The notes: generated by a model from the sequence alone, not told the origin. A DNA stretch of 64,000 nucleotides from Actinoplanes aureus (GCF_015704865.1 NZ_JADQTO010000030.1:54514-118513); one strand, 5' to 3'. Positions 24,830 through 33,981 are shown, counted from the stretch's first letter. Program-made: numbers and translations.

Positions 24830-27357
24830 TGTTCCGCGCGACCATGAAGAGCCTGCTGGCGAGGAAACTCAGGCTCGTGCTCTCCGCGCTCGCCATCGTT
24901 CTCGGCGTGGCGTTCGTCTCCGGCGCACTCACCATGAACTCCACGCTCAGCGAGGCCTTCTCGTCGGCCTACGACACCGCCTATGAGGATGTCGGCTTGC
25001 AGGTGACGGCCGAGGCACCTCTGGCGGACAGCGTGGACGCGGCCGCTCCGAAGCCGCTCGACGCGGCCTCGGTCGAGCGGGTCAAAGGCGTGTCGGGGGT
25101 CAATGACGCCACGGGCGTTGTCCGGGTACCGGGTGCCCGGCTGATCGGTAAGGACGGCAAGGTACCGAGCGGCTCGTCGCAGCGCTTCGGGCAAGCCTGG
25201 AGCGACAAGTGGGGCGCGCCGAAGCTGCGGGAGGGCAACGCGCCGCGAACCGCCGACGAGATCGCCATCAACGCGGCGCTCGCTGACAAGACCGGCTTCA
25301 AGCCCGGCGACCGGGTCGGTGTGCTGACGCTGCAGCCGCGCCGCGAGTTCACGATCGCCGGTGTCGTGGAGTTCGACGGCCGCCCCGACTTCGTCGCCGG
25401 CGAGCAGACCGTCATCTTCACCGAGCCGGTCGCTCAGGAACTGATGCTCGGCCAGGCCGGCGCGTACAGCGCGGTGAACGTCGGCCTCGGGTCCGGCGCG
25501 GACGCCGCGGCGCTGAAGAGCGACGTGAGCGCTGCTCTGGGCCAGGGCTTCGAGGTGCGTACGGGTCAGGAGCTCGCCGACGACCAGGCCGGAGCCAGCA
25601 AGGGCCTGCTCACCACGATCACCTCGTTGCTGCTCGGATTCGCCGCGGTGGCCGTACTGGTGGGTGTCTTCCTCATCGTCAACGCGTTCTCCGTGGTCGT
25701 CGCACAGCGGACCCGCGAGCTGGCGCTGATGCGAGCCCTCGGGGCATCGCGCAAACAGGTGCGGCGCTCGGTGCTGCTCGAAGCGGTGCTGGTCGGTCTG
25801 GTGGCCTGGATCGTAGGCGCCGCACTCGGCCTGCTGCTGGGCCGCGTGGTGGCCGGCGTGGTGGCCGACGAGGACAGCGGCCTCGCAGTCGGTGGGTTCA
25901 CCGTCTCGGGCACCGCCCTGGTGGTGTCCTTCCTTCTCGGCGTGGGCGTGACCACGCTGGCCGCGGCTGTTCCAGCCCTGCGCGCCAGCCGGGTGCCGCC
26001 CATCGCGGCCATGCGTGAGGCGGCGGCCGTGGCGGACGACCGTCCCGGCCGGAAGCAGACGATCGTCGGACTCGTGCTCCTCGTCATCGGCGCGGTCCTG
26101 CTGGCACTGGGAATCGCGAGCGAGGCTCTACCGGCGCTGTTCGCCGGCGTGCTCTTCGCTTTCGTGGCGACCGCGATTCTCATCCCGGCCTTCACCCGGC
26201 CCGTGGTCAACGTGCTCGCCAAGCCGGTGACCCGCTCGACGGCGGCCCGCCTCGGCTGGTTGAACGCGGTGCGCCACCCCCGGCGTACCGCTGCCACCGC
26301 GGTGTCTCTCATGATCGGCGTGGCGTTGGTCGCCGGCATGAGCACCGTGATGAGGTCGCTGCAGCACAGCGCCACCGAGACGGTGGACAACCAACTCAGT
26401 GCGGACCTCTCGATCATCAACTTGAGCAGCGGGAATGTGCCGCCCACGGTCAGCCCGGCCGCTCTGCAGCAGATCCGCGCGCTGCCCGATGTGGCCTCGG
26501 TGGCCGGCTATGCCTCCGAGTACGGCGAGGTCAACGGCAACAAGCAGTTCCTGTTCTCGTGGGACGACCAGGCGGCGGCTGCGGCCATCGTCGGTATGGA
26601 GTTCACACAGGGCTCGGCGAACGGCAGTGGCGCCGTGATGAACGAGTCGACGGCGGAGCGGCTCAAGCTGAAGGCCGGCGACCAGATCAAGCTCCAGATG
26701 GGCCGCGGCGACGCGCTGACGCTTCCGGTGACAGGCGTCTACAAGGACACGACCGTCGCTGACAGGGTCACGGTTCCCTGGTCGGCGGCGCAGGCCGGCT
26801 TCCGCACCGACCAGCCGAGCCAGGCCTACATCGATCTCCGGGACGGCGCCTCGGCCGAGCAGGTGAAGCCGACCGTGGAGTCGTTGCTGGCGGGCAGCCC
26901 CGAGGTCGAGGTCCAGACGAAGAAGGACCTGGTGGAGACCGTCGGCAACGGCATCGGCACCATCATCCTGGTGGTTCAGCTCCTGCTCGCCGTCGCCATG
27001 ATCATTGCGATCCTCGGCGTCGTGAACATCCTCGTGCTCTCCGTTCTGGAGCGGACCCGGGAGCTGGGCATGCTTCGCTCGATCGGGATGATCCGGGGCC
27101 AGATGCGCCGGATGGTCACCACCGAGTCGGTGCTGATCTCGCTGTTCGGGGCGCTGACCGGCGTCGTGCTGGGCACGGTGCTCGGTGTCGCGGTGGTGAA
27201 GGGCCTGCGTGGTGAGGGCATCACGGCGCTCTCGGTGCCGTGGGTGCTGTTGGTGGTCTACCTGGTCGCGGCGCTGGTGGTGGGCTGGCTCGCGGCGCTC
27301 GGGCCGGGCAGCCGTGCCGCCAAGCTGAAAGTGCTCGAGGCCATCGCCTACGAATGA
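24829..27357 (+). CDS. ABC transporter permease with two FtsX/MacB domains
   Basis: An 842-residue permease. Order: N-terminal helix (~15-35), extracellular MacB-type periplasmic-core-like domain, three helices around residues 260-385, then a second half with one helix near 485-505, another extracellular domain and three helices from ~705. Each three-helix bundle has the FtsX pattern (RTRELALMRALGASRKQ and RTRELGMLRSIGMIRGQ). Fused eight-helix permeases of this kind are common in actinomycete peptide clusters and export or resist lipopeptide-like compounds by a mechanotransmission mechanism. It starts on the ATPase stop and ends before two strong terminators. Confidence 0.92.
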   Translation: MFRATMKSLLARKLRLVLSALAIVLGVAFVSGALTMNSTLSEAFSSAYDTAYEDVGLQVTAEAPLADSVDAAAPKPLDAASVERVKGVSGVNDATGVVRVPGARLIGKDGKVPSGSSQRFGQAWSDKWGAPKLREGNAPRTADEIAINAALADKTGFKPGDRVGVLTLQPRREFTIAGVVEFDGRPDFVAGEQTVIFTEPVAQELMLGQAGAYSAVNVGLGSGADAAALKSDVSAALGQGFEVRTGQELADDQAGASKGLLTTITSLLLGFAAVAVLVGVFLIVNAFSVVVAQRTRELALMRALGASRKQVRRSVLLEAVLVGLVAWIVGAALGLLLGRVVAGVVADEDSGLAVGGFTVSGTALVVSFLLGVGVTTLAAAVPALRASRVPPIAAMREAAAVADDRPGRKQTIVGLVLLVIGAVLLALGIASEALPALFAGVLFAFVATAILIPAFTRPVVNVLAKPVTRSTAARLGWLNAVRHPRRTAATAVSLMIGVALVAGMSTVMRSLQHSATETVDNQLSADLSIINLSSGNVPPTVSPAALQQIRALPDVASVAGYASEYGEVNGNKQFLFSWDDQAAAAAIVGMEFTQGSANGSGAVMNESTAERLKLKAGDQIKLQMGRGDALTLPVTGVYKDTTVADRVTVPWSAAQAGFRTDQPSQAYIDLRDGASAEQVKPTVESLLAGSPEVEVQTKKDLVETVGNGIGTIILVVQLLLAVAMIIAILGVVNILVLSVLERTRELGMLRSIGMIRGQMRRMVTTESVLISLFGALTGVVLGTVLGVAVVKGLRGEGITALSVPWVLLVVYLVAALVVGWLAALGPGSRAAKLKVLEAIAYE

Positions 27358-27374
27358 CCGGTGGTCGCGAGTGA

Positions 27375-27404
27375 GGGTCCGGCGCCCGGGTGGGCGCCGG
27401 ACCC
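27375..27404. terminator. Hairpin terminator after the MacB-like exporter
   Basis: Perfect 12-bp GC-rich stem (27375-27386 with 27393-27404, six-base loop) 18 bases after the permease stop, without a T-tract. With the next hairpin it isolates the convergent exporter and ketosynthase-like genes. Confidence 0.65.
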
Positions 27405-27445
27405 CCACATTAGGCCCAGCCCGGACGCGGAGTGCGTGCGCACAT

Positions 27446-27480
27446 GAAGCAGCCGGCCGTCTGCCACGGCCGGCTGCTTC
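27446..27480. terminator. Second hairpin terminator between convergent genes
   Basis: Perfect 15-bp stem (27446-27460 with 27466-27480) with a five-base loop, ending CTTC. It is symmetric enough to act on both strands and lies 22 bases beyond the stop of the leftward ketosynthase-like gene. Confidence 0.7.
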
Positions 27481-27502
27481 GTCGGTACGGGTGAGGCCTG
27501 AT

Positions 27503-28591
27503 TCAGCGGATCCGCAGCAGAGCACAGCCGGCCTGGCCGTCCGCGTCGAGCGCGGTGATGACGGCGATCCTCCCGGCGGCGTCCGGTGCCTCCTGGGCGA
27601 GTGCCAGGGTGGTGACGATCTGGAACGGTACCGACGCCGCGCCCGTGTCCCCGAAGAGCGCCGGGACCCGTACCGGGGTGATGTCGCCGAAAGCGGCGGC
27701 CATCGCACTCTCCTCCGCCGTGCCGAGCTCGTCGCCGGAGGCGCCCGCCGACGTCGCCCAGATGTCGGACGGGCTCGCTCCGGTGCGCTCGACGGCCCGG
27801 CGCAGGCACGCGGTCAGCACGGCTGCCGGGTCGTCGTCGAAGATTCCCAGTTCGACGGTGAGAACGTCGGCGAGGGCCACGTCGCCCTGTCCTCCGTGGC
27901 GGACCGGGTCGATCTGCAGCATGGCGCAGCCCTCACCGAGGACTCTGCCGGCGTCCGGATCCGCTCCGCCGGCTCCCTCGATCCAGGACCGGGTGGCGGA
28001 GTACTCCTCGACCGCGCCGCAGAAGACGGCAGCCGCCCGCCTGCCGCTGAGCAGCCGCAGCGAGTACGACAGCGCGTGCAGACCGGACACCCGGCCGGCG
28101 GCGATGGTCGCGTTCGGGCCGCGCAGCGCGTGCCAGATGGCCGACGTGCCGGCCGCGCAGTTCATGACGGCGTTGGGAAAGCGGGCCGGGTCGACGAGGT
28201 ACGGCTTGGCGGAGGTGAGGCTGTCGCGCGCGAAGCTGGCGATGCTGTGCAGGCTGCCACCCGTGGTGCCCAGTACCAGAGCAGTCTCGTCGGTGTCCGG
28301 CTGCCCGGCGGCGGCGTCGGGGCCGATCAGCTGGCGCACGGCGGTGACGGCGAGGCCGGTGGCGCGATCCATCGACCGGGTTCCCTTGTTGCCGAGAACG
28401 GTACGAACCTCGAACTCGGGCACCAGGTGCGCGCTGGCGTCGGTGACCTCCCAGCGCTCCCGATCCGGGACGACCGCGGTCTCCCGGGCGGAGCGCAGAC
28501 CCTCGATGAAGGTGTCACGTCCGATTCCGAACGGTGACACCGCGGACCAGGCACGGATCGTGGCGCGGGGAGCGGTTTGCGGTGCGGCCAT
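27503..28591 (-). CDS. Degenerate ketosynthase (chain-length-factor-like), copy 1
   Basis: A 362-residue member of the beta-ketoacyl synthase fold (WSAVSPFGIG start, GPNATIAAGR block). Aligned by eye to the active KS at 31872, the nucleophile position is still Cys (MNCAAGTS), but the first catalytic His is replaced (AHGTGT becomes SAGASG) and the second becomes Asp (GHT becomes GDT). It should therefore not condense alone. It probably acts as a partner subunit, as chain-length factors do in type II polyene and polyketide systems. It is a clear paralogue of the product at 35017. The ATG at 28591 has GGGAGG upstream. It sits apart from the main operon, convergent to the exporter and downstream of the second ABC1 kinase gene. 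Confidence 0.85.
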   Translation of the reverse strand: MAAPQTAPRATIRAWSAVSPFGIGRDTFIEGLRSARETAVVPDRERWEVTDASAHLVPEFEVRTVLGNKGTRSMDRATGLAVTAVRQLIGPDAAAGQPDTDETALVLGTTGGSLHSIASFARDSLTSAKPYLVDPARFPNAVMNCAAGTSAIWHALRGPNATIAAGRVSGLHALSYSLRLLSGRRAAAVFCGAVEEYSATRSWIEGAGGADPDAGRVLGEGCAMLQIDPVRHGGQGDVALADVLTVELGIFDDDPAAVLTACLRRAVERTGASPSDIWATSAGASGDELGTAEESAMAAAFGDITPVRVPALFGDTGAASVPFQIVTTLALAQEAPDAAGRIAVITALDADGQAGCALLRIR

Positions 28592-28711
28592 GGCTGCTCG
28601 TCCTCCCGACAAGGATGCGATGGACTGCCGGGCCACGCTGAGCAGACCCGTGTCACTGGCAGTCTCGGCCGCCGGACGGGGTGTACCAAGGACTGATCGA
28701 ATCCGTGAAAC

Positions 28712-30670
28712 TCAGGACTCCCGCCGGAAGATCTTTACGAGGGTACGGAGCATGAGCACCACGCTCACGATCAGCAGGTTGTAGCCGAAGAAGGAGAACA
28801 GGCTGATCTCCTCCGTCACCTGTGGGCCGCCCTCCTTGCCCAGCAGCATCGCGGCGATGACGCCGGTCGCGGCGGCGAGAAAAGCGAGGAGGGCCTGATG
28901 GACCAGGCTGGTTATGTGCCGGCGATCGCGTTCGTGCGCGAAGAGGCTGACCGAGACGCGGAACTGCCCCTGCTCCAGCGCCGCGGTGATCCGGTCCAGC
29001 CGCCGGGGAAGACGGCGCAGACTCGGCAGGAACGCCATCATGTCGTCACCCGCACCATGCGCGGCGTCGACGAACGCACGGAACCGGACGTGCTGGTGAC
29101 TGGCGAAGGCGCGGGACTCCTCGAAGAGGTCGAACGATGGGTCCAGCCTGTTCAGCGTGCCCTGCAGGGTGGCGAGCGTGCGGAACATCGCGGCGGCCTC
29201 GGGTGGCACGGTCAGCCCGTAACCGGTGACGACGCGCATCAGCTCCGTGATCATGTCGAGTCCGGCGTTGCCGAGGGCGACGTGGCGGGTGATGAACTGG
29301 CCGATCGTGCGCTCGAGACGCTGCTTGTCGATGTCGTCGGTCTGTTCGAGGATTTCCAGCAGGGCGTCGGTCGCTCCCGCGCGATCGTTGCGGTCGATGG
29401 CGAACAGCAGCTGCTGCACCGATTCCTGCATCACCGGGTCGAGCCGGCCCACCACGCCGTAGTCGAGCAGCCCGAGGCTCCCGTCCGGCATCACGAGGAC
29501 GTTGCCGGGGTGCGGGTCGCAGTGGAACGTACCGTCCAGCAGGATCTGCTCCAGCACGCAGGTCATCAGGTCGGCGGCGAGCTCGCGCCGGTCGAGGCCG
29601 GGGTCGGACAGCACACCCGTGGCCGAACCGACCGGGACGCCTTCGAGGAACTCCATCACCAGCACCCGGTCGGTGCAGAACGATTCCACCACCAGCGGCG
29701 GCCGGACCCGGGGACGCCGGTGCCGTGCCCGGACCGCCGTGGATATCGTGACGATGTTGCGCGCCTCGGTACGGAAGTCGAGCTCCTCCCGCAGCGCCGC
29801 GCTGAATCCCTCCGCGAGTGCGACGGCGCCCACGCGCTTGCCCCAGTCGGTGCGTGCCTCCAGCGTCTTGGCGAGACGGCCGACGATGCTCAGGTCGTCC
29901 TCCACCGTGCCCACGATCCCGGGCCGGCGGACCTTGACCGCGACCTTGGTGCCGGACTGCAGCGTGGCCCGGTGCACCTGGGCGATGGAGGCGGCTGCGA
30001 TGGGCTTCTGCTCGAACTCGGCGAAGATGACCTCCGGGGGTGCGCCGAGGTCCTCGGTGAGGATGATCCGCACGTCCTCCCAGTCGCTGGGCGGCACGTT
30101 GTCGTGCAGCTTGCTCAGCTCCTCGATGTACTCGTACGGCAGCAGGTCGTGGCGGGCGGACAGGGTCTGGCCGAGTTTCACCGACGTGACGCCGCACTCC
30201 TCCAGAGCCGCGCGTAGCGAGGCGGCTCGTGCCCGGCGCTGGCCGGCGGTGGCCGCGCCTCCGGCGCGCAGCGGAATGAAGAGCCGGCTCAGCCGATGGC
30301 GCATGATGATCGCGCCGACCTGGTGATAGCGCCGGATCCGGGCGAACCGGCCGCGCATGTCCCGGCTCCAGATCAGCGGGCGGAGGCCGTGCGGCATCAG
30401 GATCTCGGCCACCACCAGGAAGATCATGGTGGTGAACAGGGACAGCCCGAGCACAATGCTGATCATCGCGGGGCTCAGGCCCGAGGGACTGAAGAGTCCG
30501 ACGAACACGACGCTGCTCACCCAGCCGACGGTGGCGGCCACCACCGTACGCAGCGGGCGCACCCGCAGTCCCAGCAGTCGGCGCGCGCCGATGGCCAGGG
30601 CTGTGTAGAACACCACGAACACGATGTCGCCGATGACGAACAGGCCGATCTGAGCGACTATCGTCATCAT
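28712..30670 (-). CDS. ABC1/UbiB-family atypical kinase, membrane-anchored
   Basis: A 652-residue protein with about three N-terminal hydrophobic segments (residues 5-100), a complete UbiB kinase-like domain and two C-terminal helices. Motifs are the family-defining KLGQTLSARHDLLP, Ala-rich loop AAASIAQVH, VAVKVRRPG lysine, ELDFRTEARN, catalytic FHCDPHPGN and LLDYGVVG. It keeps everything the smaller copy at 19294-20364 lacks. UbiB proteins act in quinone or isoprenoid-lipid handling. Placement between two polyene-PKS genes suggests a cluster role, perhaps in lipid-carrier or quinone supply; that is speculation. The start is one of two adjacent ATGs (30670/30667) behind a G-tract. Confidence 0.88.
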   Translation of the reverse strand: MMTIVAQIGLFVIGDIVFVVFYTALAIGARRLLGLRVRPLRTVVAATVGWVSSVVFVGLFSPSGLSPAMISIVLGLSLFTTMIFLVVAEILMPHGLRPLIWSRDMRGRFARIRRYHQVGAIIMRHRLSRLFIPLRAGGAATAGQRRARAASLRAALEECGVTSVKLGQTLSARHDLLPYEYIEELSKLHDNVPPSDWEDVRIILTEDLGAPPEVIFAEFEQKPIAAASIAQVHRATLQSGTKVAVKVRRPGIVGTVEDDLSIVGRLAKTLEARTDWGKRVGAVALAEGFSAALREELDFRTEARNIVTISTAVRARHRRPRVRPPLVVESFCTDRVLVMEFLEGVPVGSATGVLSDPGLDRRELAADLMTCVLEQILLDGTFHCDPHPGNVLVMPDGSLGLLDYGVVGRLDPVMQESVQQLLFAIDRNDRAGATDALLEILEQTDDIDKQRLERTIGQFITRHVALGNAGLDMITELMRVVTGYGLTVPPEAAAMFRTLATLQGTLNRLDPSFDLFEESRAFASHQHVRFRAFVDAAHGAGDDMMAFLPSLRRLPRRLDRITAALEQGQFRVSVSLFAHERDRRHITSLVHQALLAFLAAATGVIAAMLLGKEGGPQVTEEISLFSFFGYNLLIVSVVLMLRTLVKIFRRES

Positions 30671-30761
30671 CCCCCCACGCCGCGGTGGTCGGAGGCGCCC
30701 AGCGACCGCTCCCACGGCGGCGGACGTCTGCCCGTTGGCTGTATCCCCATGGGCCTATCAT

Positions 30762-30790
30762 GCGGCTCCTTGCCGCCGATGAGGAGCCGC
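30762..30790. repeat. Perfect 9-bp inverted repeat upstream of the dehydratase
   Basis: GCGGCTCCT (30762-30770) and its complement (30782-30790) with an 11-nt spacer, just after a TATCAT hexamer (30756-30761) that has TTGGCT 15 nt before it. It is either an operator or the leader of a second promoter between the kinase and dehydratase genes. The rest of 30671-30929 holds the shared promoter element and no gene. Confidence 0.45.
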
Positions 30791-30813
30791 GAAGTGCTTC
30801 CAGCGCGTCCGCT

Positions 30814-30862
30814 TCGAACTTTTCGAGCTGCTCTGGCCGCCCCGGATCTGGCTGAGTAGCCT
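30814..30862 (+). promoter_or_regulatory. Shared promoter element, copy for the first dehydratase
   Basis: Perfect dyad TCGAA-CTT-TTCGA at 30814-30826, then GTAGCCT with the hexamer TAGCCT at 30857-30862, again exactly 43 nt from the first base of the dyad. The predicted transcription start near 30869 leaves a 60-nt leader to the ATG at 30930. Confidence 0.6.
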
Positions 30863-30929
30863 CACCGCTTGCCGCCGACTGTCGCGTGTGGACTCGAGTC
30901 GCCGTGCATCGAATCCGAGGAGTTCCGCT

Positions 30930-31355
30930 ATGGCGATAGACCATGACGCCGTTCCGGTGCCCGCCGGTCCGGTCGCCGGACCCGTGCGAGTCGTGCGCGC
31001 TGCCGAGCCGGACGGTGCGGGCGGCGACGAGTTCACATCCGTTGTGGCCGCGACGATCGACCCGAGCGAGCCGGTGTTCGCCGGCCACTACCCGGACTTC
31101 CCGATCTTCCCTGGGGTCTGCGTGGTGGAGTGCGTGCACCGCGGCGCCGTCGTGACCGTCCCGGACGGCGCGCGCCTGGAACTGGCGGCCCTGGAATCCG
31201 TTCGTTTCACGGCTGCCGTTCATCCCGGCGATGACATCGAAATGTCCATGCGGTGGCGCCGGTCGGGCGTTTTCTGGATCTGCGACGGCCGCGTACGAGG
31301 CCCGCGCGCGACCGTCGCGCAGGTGCGCCTGCGCTATCGCATCTCGCCCGAATAA
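30930..31355 (+). CDS. FabZ/FabA-like hotdog dehydratase with complete active site
   Basis: A 141-residue single hotdog domain. The block FAGHYPDFPIFPGVCVVE matches the FabZ pattern GHFP-x-x-P-PGV-x-x-E, with both catalytic residues (His in GHYP, Glu at the end). It would dehydrate beta-hydroxyacyl-ACP intermediates of the polyene chain. The start is the ATG at 30930 behind GAGGAG. It is transcribed from its own promoter, separated from the ACP operon by 216 bases that contain another copy of that promoter. It may pair with the second, His-less dehydratase at 36093-36602, since heterodimeric dehydratases occur in aryl-polyene systems; pairing is inference. Confidence 0.87.
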   Translation: MAIDHDAVPVPAGPVAGPVRVVRAAEPDGAGGDEFTSVVAATIDPSEPVFAGHYPDFPIFPGVCVVECVHRGAVVTVPDGARLELAALESVRFTAAVHPGDDIEMSMRWRRSGVFWICDGRVRGPRATVAQVRLRYRISPE

Positions 31356-31375
31356 CCGCGGTGCCGCCCGGCGGA

Positions 31376-31424
31376 TCGAAGTGTTTGATCGGGGCATGGC
31401 CGAGCTATGGATTGCTCCTAGGCT
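31376..31424 (+). promoter_or_regulatory. Shared promoter element, copy for the ACP/KS operon
   Basis: Dyad TCGAA-GTG-TTTGA (one mismatch) at 31376-31388 and CTAGGCT with hexamer 31419-31424, again offset 43 nt. The predicted start near 31431 gives a leader of about 140 nt to the ACP gene. That leader includes a small hairpin GTGCCG-CGG-CGGCAC (31541-31555) directly before the ribosome site. Confidence 0.58.
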
Positions 31425-31571
31425 CGCTGGCAATCGACTCGGCTGCCGATAGCCGTTCGATTCTTGAAGAGGTGAGCACGGGCTCTCGGCGCCATTGAAA
31501 ACGGCCGCTGGTTCCGTGCCTGTTGCCATCAGCAGCGGACGTGCCGCGGCGGCACGGCGAGAGGAGTCAAT

Positions 31572-31823
31572 GTGTCCACGATCGACGAGCAGCGTGACGT
31601 GAAGCTCAAGGAAATCATCTGCGAGATTCTCGAGCTGGAGGAGGACGAGGTCACCGAGACCAGCCTGTTCAACGAGGACCACGGTGCCGACTCGCTCCGG
31701 GCCATCGAGATCCTGGCCTCCCTGGAGAAGGAGTTCGGTGTGGTCATCGACCAGTCGGAAATGGCGCGGATGGTCAACGTCAAGGGCGTTCGTGAGGTTG
31801 TCGGCGAGGCCGCCGGCTGGTGA
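31572..31823 (+). CDS. Acyl carrier protein
   Basis: An 83-residue free-standing ACP, acidic and helical, with the phosphopantetheine Ser in HGADSLRAIE. It carries the growing chain of the type II system encoded by the following genes. The start is the GTG at 31572 behind GAGAGGAG; the ATG two bases earlier is out of frame. It is the first gene of a nine-gene operon reaching 39814. It is the only free-standing ACP in the window. Confidence 0.94.
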   Translation: MSTIDEQRDVKLKEIICEILELEEDEVTETSLFNEDHGADSLRAIEILASLEKEFGVVIDQSEMARMVNVKGVREVVGEAAGW

Positions 31824-31871
31824 TGGCGATCCGTTGAACGATTGCCGCCACCATTCGACTGGGAGCCCTTC

Positions 31872-33128
31872 ATGTCCTTGACCGGGTTGCACGGCACAGA
31901 AACGCCAAACGAACTGCATCGGGTTGTTCTCACCGGTTTCGGAGTTATCTCGAGCATCGGTATCGGCGCGGCCAGTTTTGCCGATGGCCTTCGTCATGGC
32001 CGCTCCGGCGCCCGCCCGATCTCGGCCTTCGACACGACGGGTTTCGCGCACGCCATCGGTTGTGAGGTCGTCGGCTTCGATCCGGCGCAATGGGTTCACA
32101 ATATGCCGGTCGAGCGACTCGGCCGGGCAAGCCAGTTCTCCACGGCAGCGGCTCGCATGGCTGTGGAGGACGCTGGTCTGCCGCTCGACGAGCTGCGTGC
32201 CGCCCGCGGCCTGATCTCGGTCGGCACCACCGACGGCGAGTCGTTCGATCTGGAACGGCTCGTGCAGAGCGAGATCGAGGGCGGAAGCGCCGGCATCGAT
32301 CCGCGGCACGCGCGGCGTGTCCGGGCCGGGCGGCTGTCCGCGTCAGTCGCCCAGGAGCTGCGACTGGTCGACGTCGAGGCGGTGACACTGTCGACCGCGT
32401 GCGCGGCCGGCAACTACGCCATCGGATACGGCTTCGACGCGGTACGAACGGGCGAGGTGGATTTCGCCCTCTGCGGCGGCGCGGACGCGATGAGCCGGAA
32501 GACGTTCGCCGGCTTCTACCGGCTCGGCACCATCGCACCCGAGGTGTGCCAGCCGTTCGACCGGGGACGTAAGGGCATCCTCACCGGTGAGGGCTCGGGC
32601 ATGCTGATGCTGGAGCGCCTCTCGTCGGCGCAGGCCCGCGGCGCCCGCATCTATGCCGAGGTGCTGGGGTACGGACTCAACTGCGACGCCTACCACCAGG
32701 TGGCCCCGAACGAGGAGAGCGTCGCACGCTGCATGGCTCTGGCTCTGGAGAACGCCGGGGTCAAGCCGGGACAGGTCGACCTGATCTCCGCTCACGGCAC
32801 CGGCACGAAGGCCAACGACGTCACCGAGTCCCACGCCATTCGCCGGGTCTTCGGTGACGAGGCCCCGCGGACGATCTCCATGAAGTCGATGCTGGGCCAC
32901 ACCATGGGCGCTGCCAGCGCTCTGAGCGCCATCGGCTGCGCACTCGCCATCGACCAGGGGTTCATCCCGCCCACCATCAACCACGTCGAGACGGACCCGC
33001 AGTGTCCGATCGACTGCGTGCCGAACGAGGCGGTGGAAGCCGACCTGCGCGTCGTGCAGAACAACGGCCTCGCGTTCGGCGGCAACAACGCCGTGGTGGT
33101 GCTCGGCAAGTACCAGCCGGGCTCTTGA
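31872..33128 (+). CDS. Beta-ketoacyl-ACP synthase (active KS of the type II system)
   Basis: A 418-residue FabF-like ketosynthase with an intact triad: Cys in STACAAGNYA, His in SAHGTGTKAND and His in MLGHTMGAAS. It should catalyse the decarboxylative condensations that build the polyene precursor on the ACP, most likely in complex with one or both degenerate partners at 27503 and 35017. The start is the ATG at 31872 with GGGAG seven bases upstream. It is the only complete KS of the type II set. Confidence 0.93.
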   Translation: MSLTGLHGTETPNELHRVVLTGFGVISSIGIGAASFADGLRHGRSGARPISAFDTTGFAHAIGCEVVGFDPAQWVHNMPVERLGRASQFSTAAARMAVEDAGLPLDELRAARGLISVGTTDGESFDLERLVQSEIEGGSAGIDPRHARRVRAGRLSASVAQELRLVDVEAVTLSTACAAGNYAIGYGFDAVRTGEVDFALCGGADAMSRKTFAGFYRLGTIAPEVCQPFDRGRKGILTGEGSGMLMLERLSSAQARGARIYAEVLGYGLNCDAYHQVAPNEESVARCMALALENAGVKPGQVDLISAHGTGTKANDVTESHAIRRVFGDEAPRTISMKSMLGHTMGAASALSAIGCALAIDQGFIPPTINHVETDPQCPIDCVPNEAVEADLRVVQNNGLAFGGNNAVVVLGKYQPGS

Positions 33129-33150
33129 TCTCTATGAGAAGCGAGGAGCC

Positions 33151-33981
33151 ATGGTCGTCGGAGAACTGATCCAGGCGGGCCAGGAACGCCCTCCCGTCGT
33201 GGTGCGACGCAGCCGCGCGGACAAGGGGCGCGACGGCCGGATGCTGCTGCTGCACGGCCTGGCCAACAACTCCGGCGTCTGGAGCCGGCTGGTCGGTCAG
33301 GACCGTGGCCTGCCCGGCGAGATCTGGACGGCTGACCTTCCGTGGCGCTCACACGGGCCATCCGACTGGGGTCACGGCCGCGACCTGTTGTCGCCGGTAC
33401 GGGCCGCGCTCACGGAGGCGGGCGGCTTCGACGTGGTCGTGGCACACTCCTTCACCTCCAACGTGTTGCTCCGGCTCCTGACCGAGGACACGGGACGGGA
33501 CCTGCTCGAGCGCATTCGCGCGCTGGTGCTGGTCGCCCCGTTCTACCGGGGGGCGCCCACGGAGTTCCGTGGGGACACGGTCCCGGGGCTCTACGACGAT
33601 TTCGTGCGGGTCATGCAAGAGGGCATCGCGGTCCAGGTACGCCCCGGTACGTCGCCCGACATGGTGCACGCGATGGCCCAGCGGGTCTGCGACCAGGTCG
33701 GGCCGTACGGCTGGCTGCGCGTGTCCGACACCTACCTGCGTACGCCCTGGCTGCGCTTGGACCGGTTGGGGATTCCCGTGCTGGTGGTGGCGGGACGCCG
33801 GGACCGGTCCGCCCCGGAGTCCGAGCGGCTCGCCGGATCGCTGCCGCTGGGCTCGTTCGCGGTGAACGCGCGCTGCGGTCATTTTCCGATGCTCGAAGAC
33901 GTGGACTGGTTCGCGGGTGTGCTGCGCAGCCACGTGATGTCAGTCGAACCAGCAAGTCCGTGCCCGACCGGCGCGGCATGA
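33151..33981 (+). CDS. Alpha/beta hydrolase with atypical nucleophile elbow
   Basis: A 276-residue alpha/beta hydrolase. The oxyanion segment is LLLHGLANNSG. The nucleophile elbow reads AHSFTS instead of GxSxG, so Ala and Thr replace the usual glycines. The acid is in AGRRDRSAP and the His in CGHFPMLED. It sits between KS and the double-hotdog gene in the operon, so it may release or edit acyl chains of the type II line, or assist a ring-forming step. Specific function unknown. The ATG follows GCGAGGAGCC. Confidence 0.85.
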   Translation: MVVGELIQAGQERPPVVVRRSRADKGRDGRMLLLHGLANNSGVWSRLVGQDRGLPGEIWTADLPWRSHGPSDWGHGRDLLSPVRAALTEAGGFDVVVAHSFTSNVLLRLLTEDTGRDLLERIRALVLVAPFYRGAPTEFRGDTVPGLYDDFVRVMQEGIAVQVRPGTSPDMVHAMAQRVCDQVGPYGWLRVSDTYLRTPWLRLDRLGIPVLVVAGRRDRSAPESERLAGSLPLGSFAVNARCGHFPMLEDVDWFAGVLRSHVMSVEPASPCPTGAA

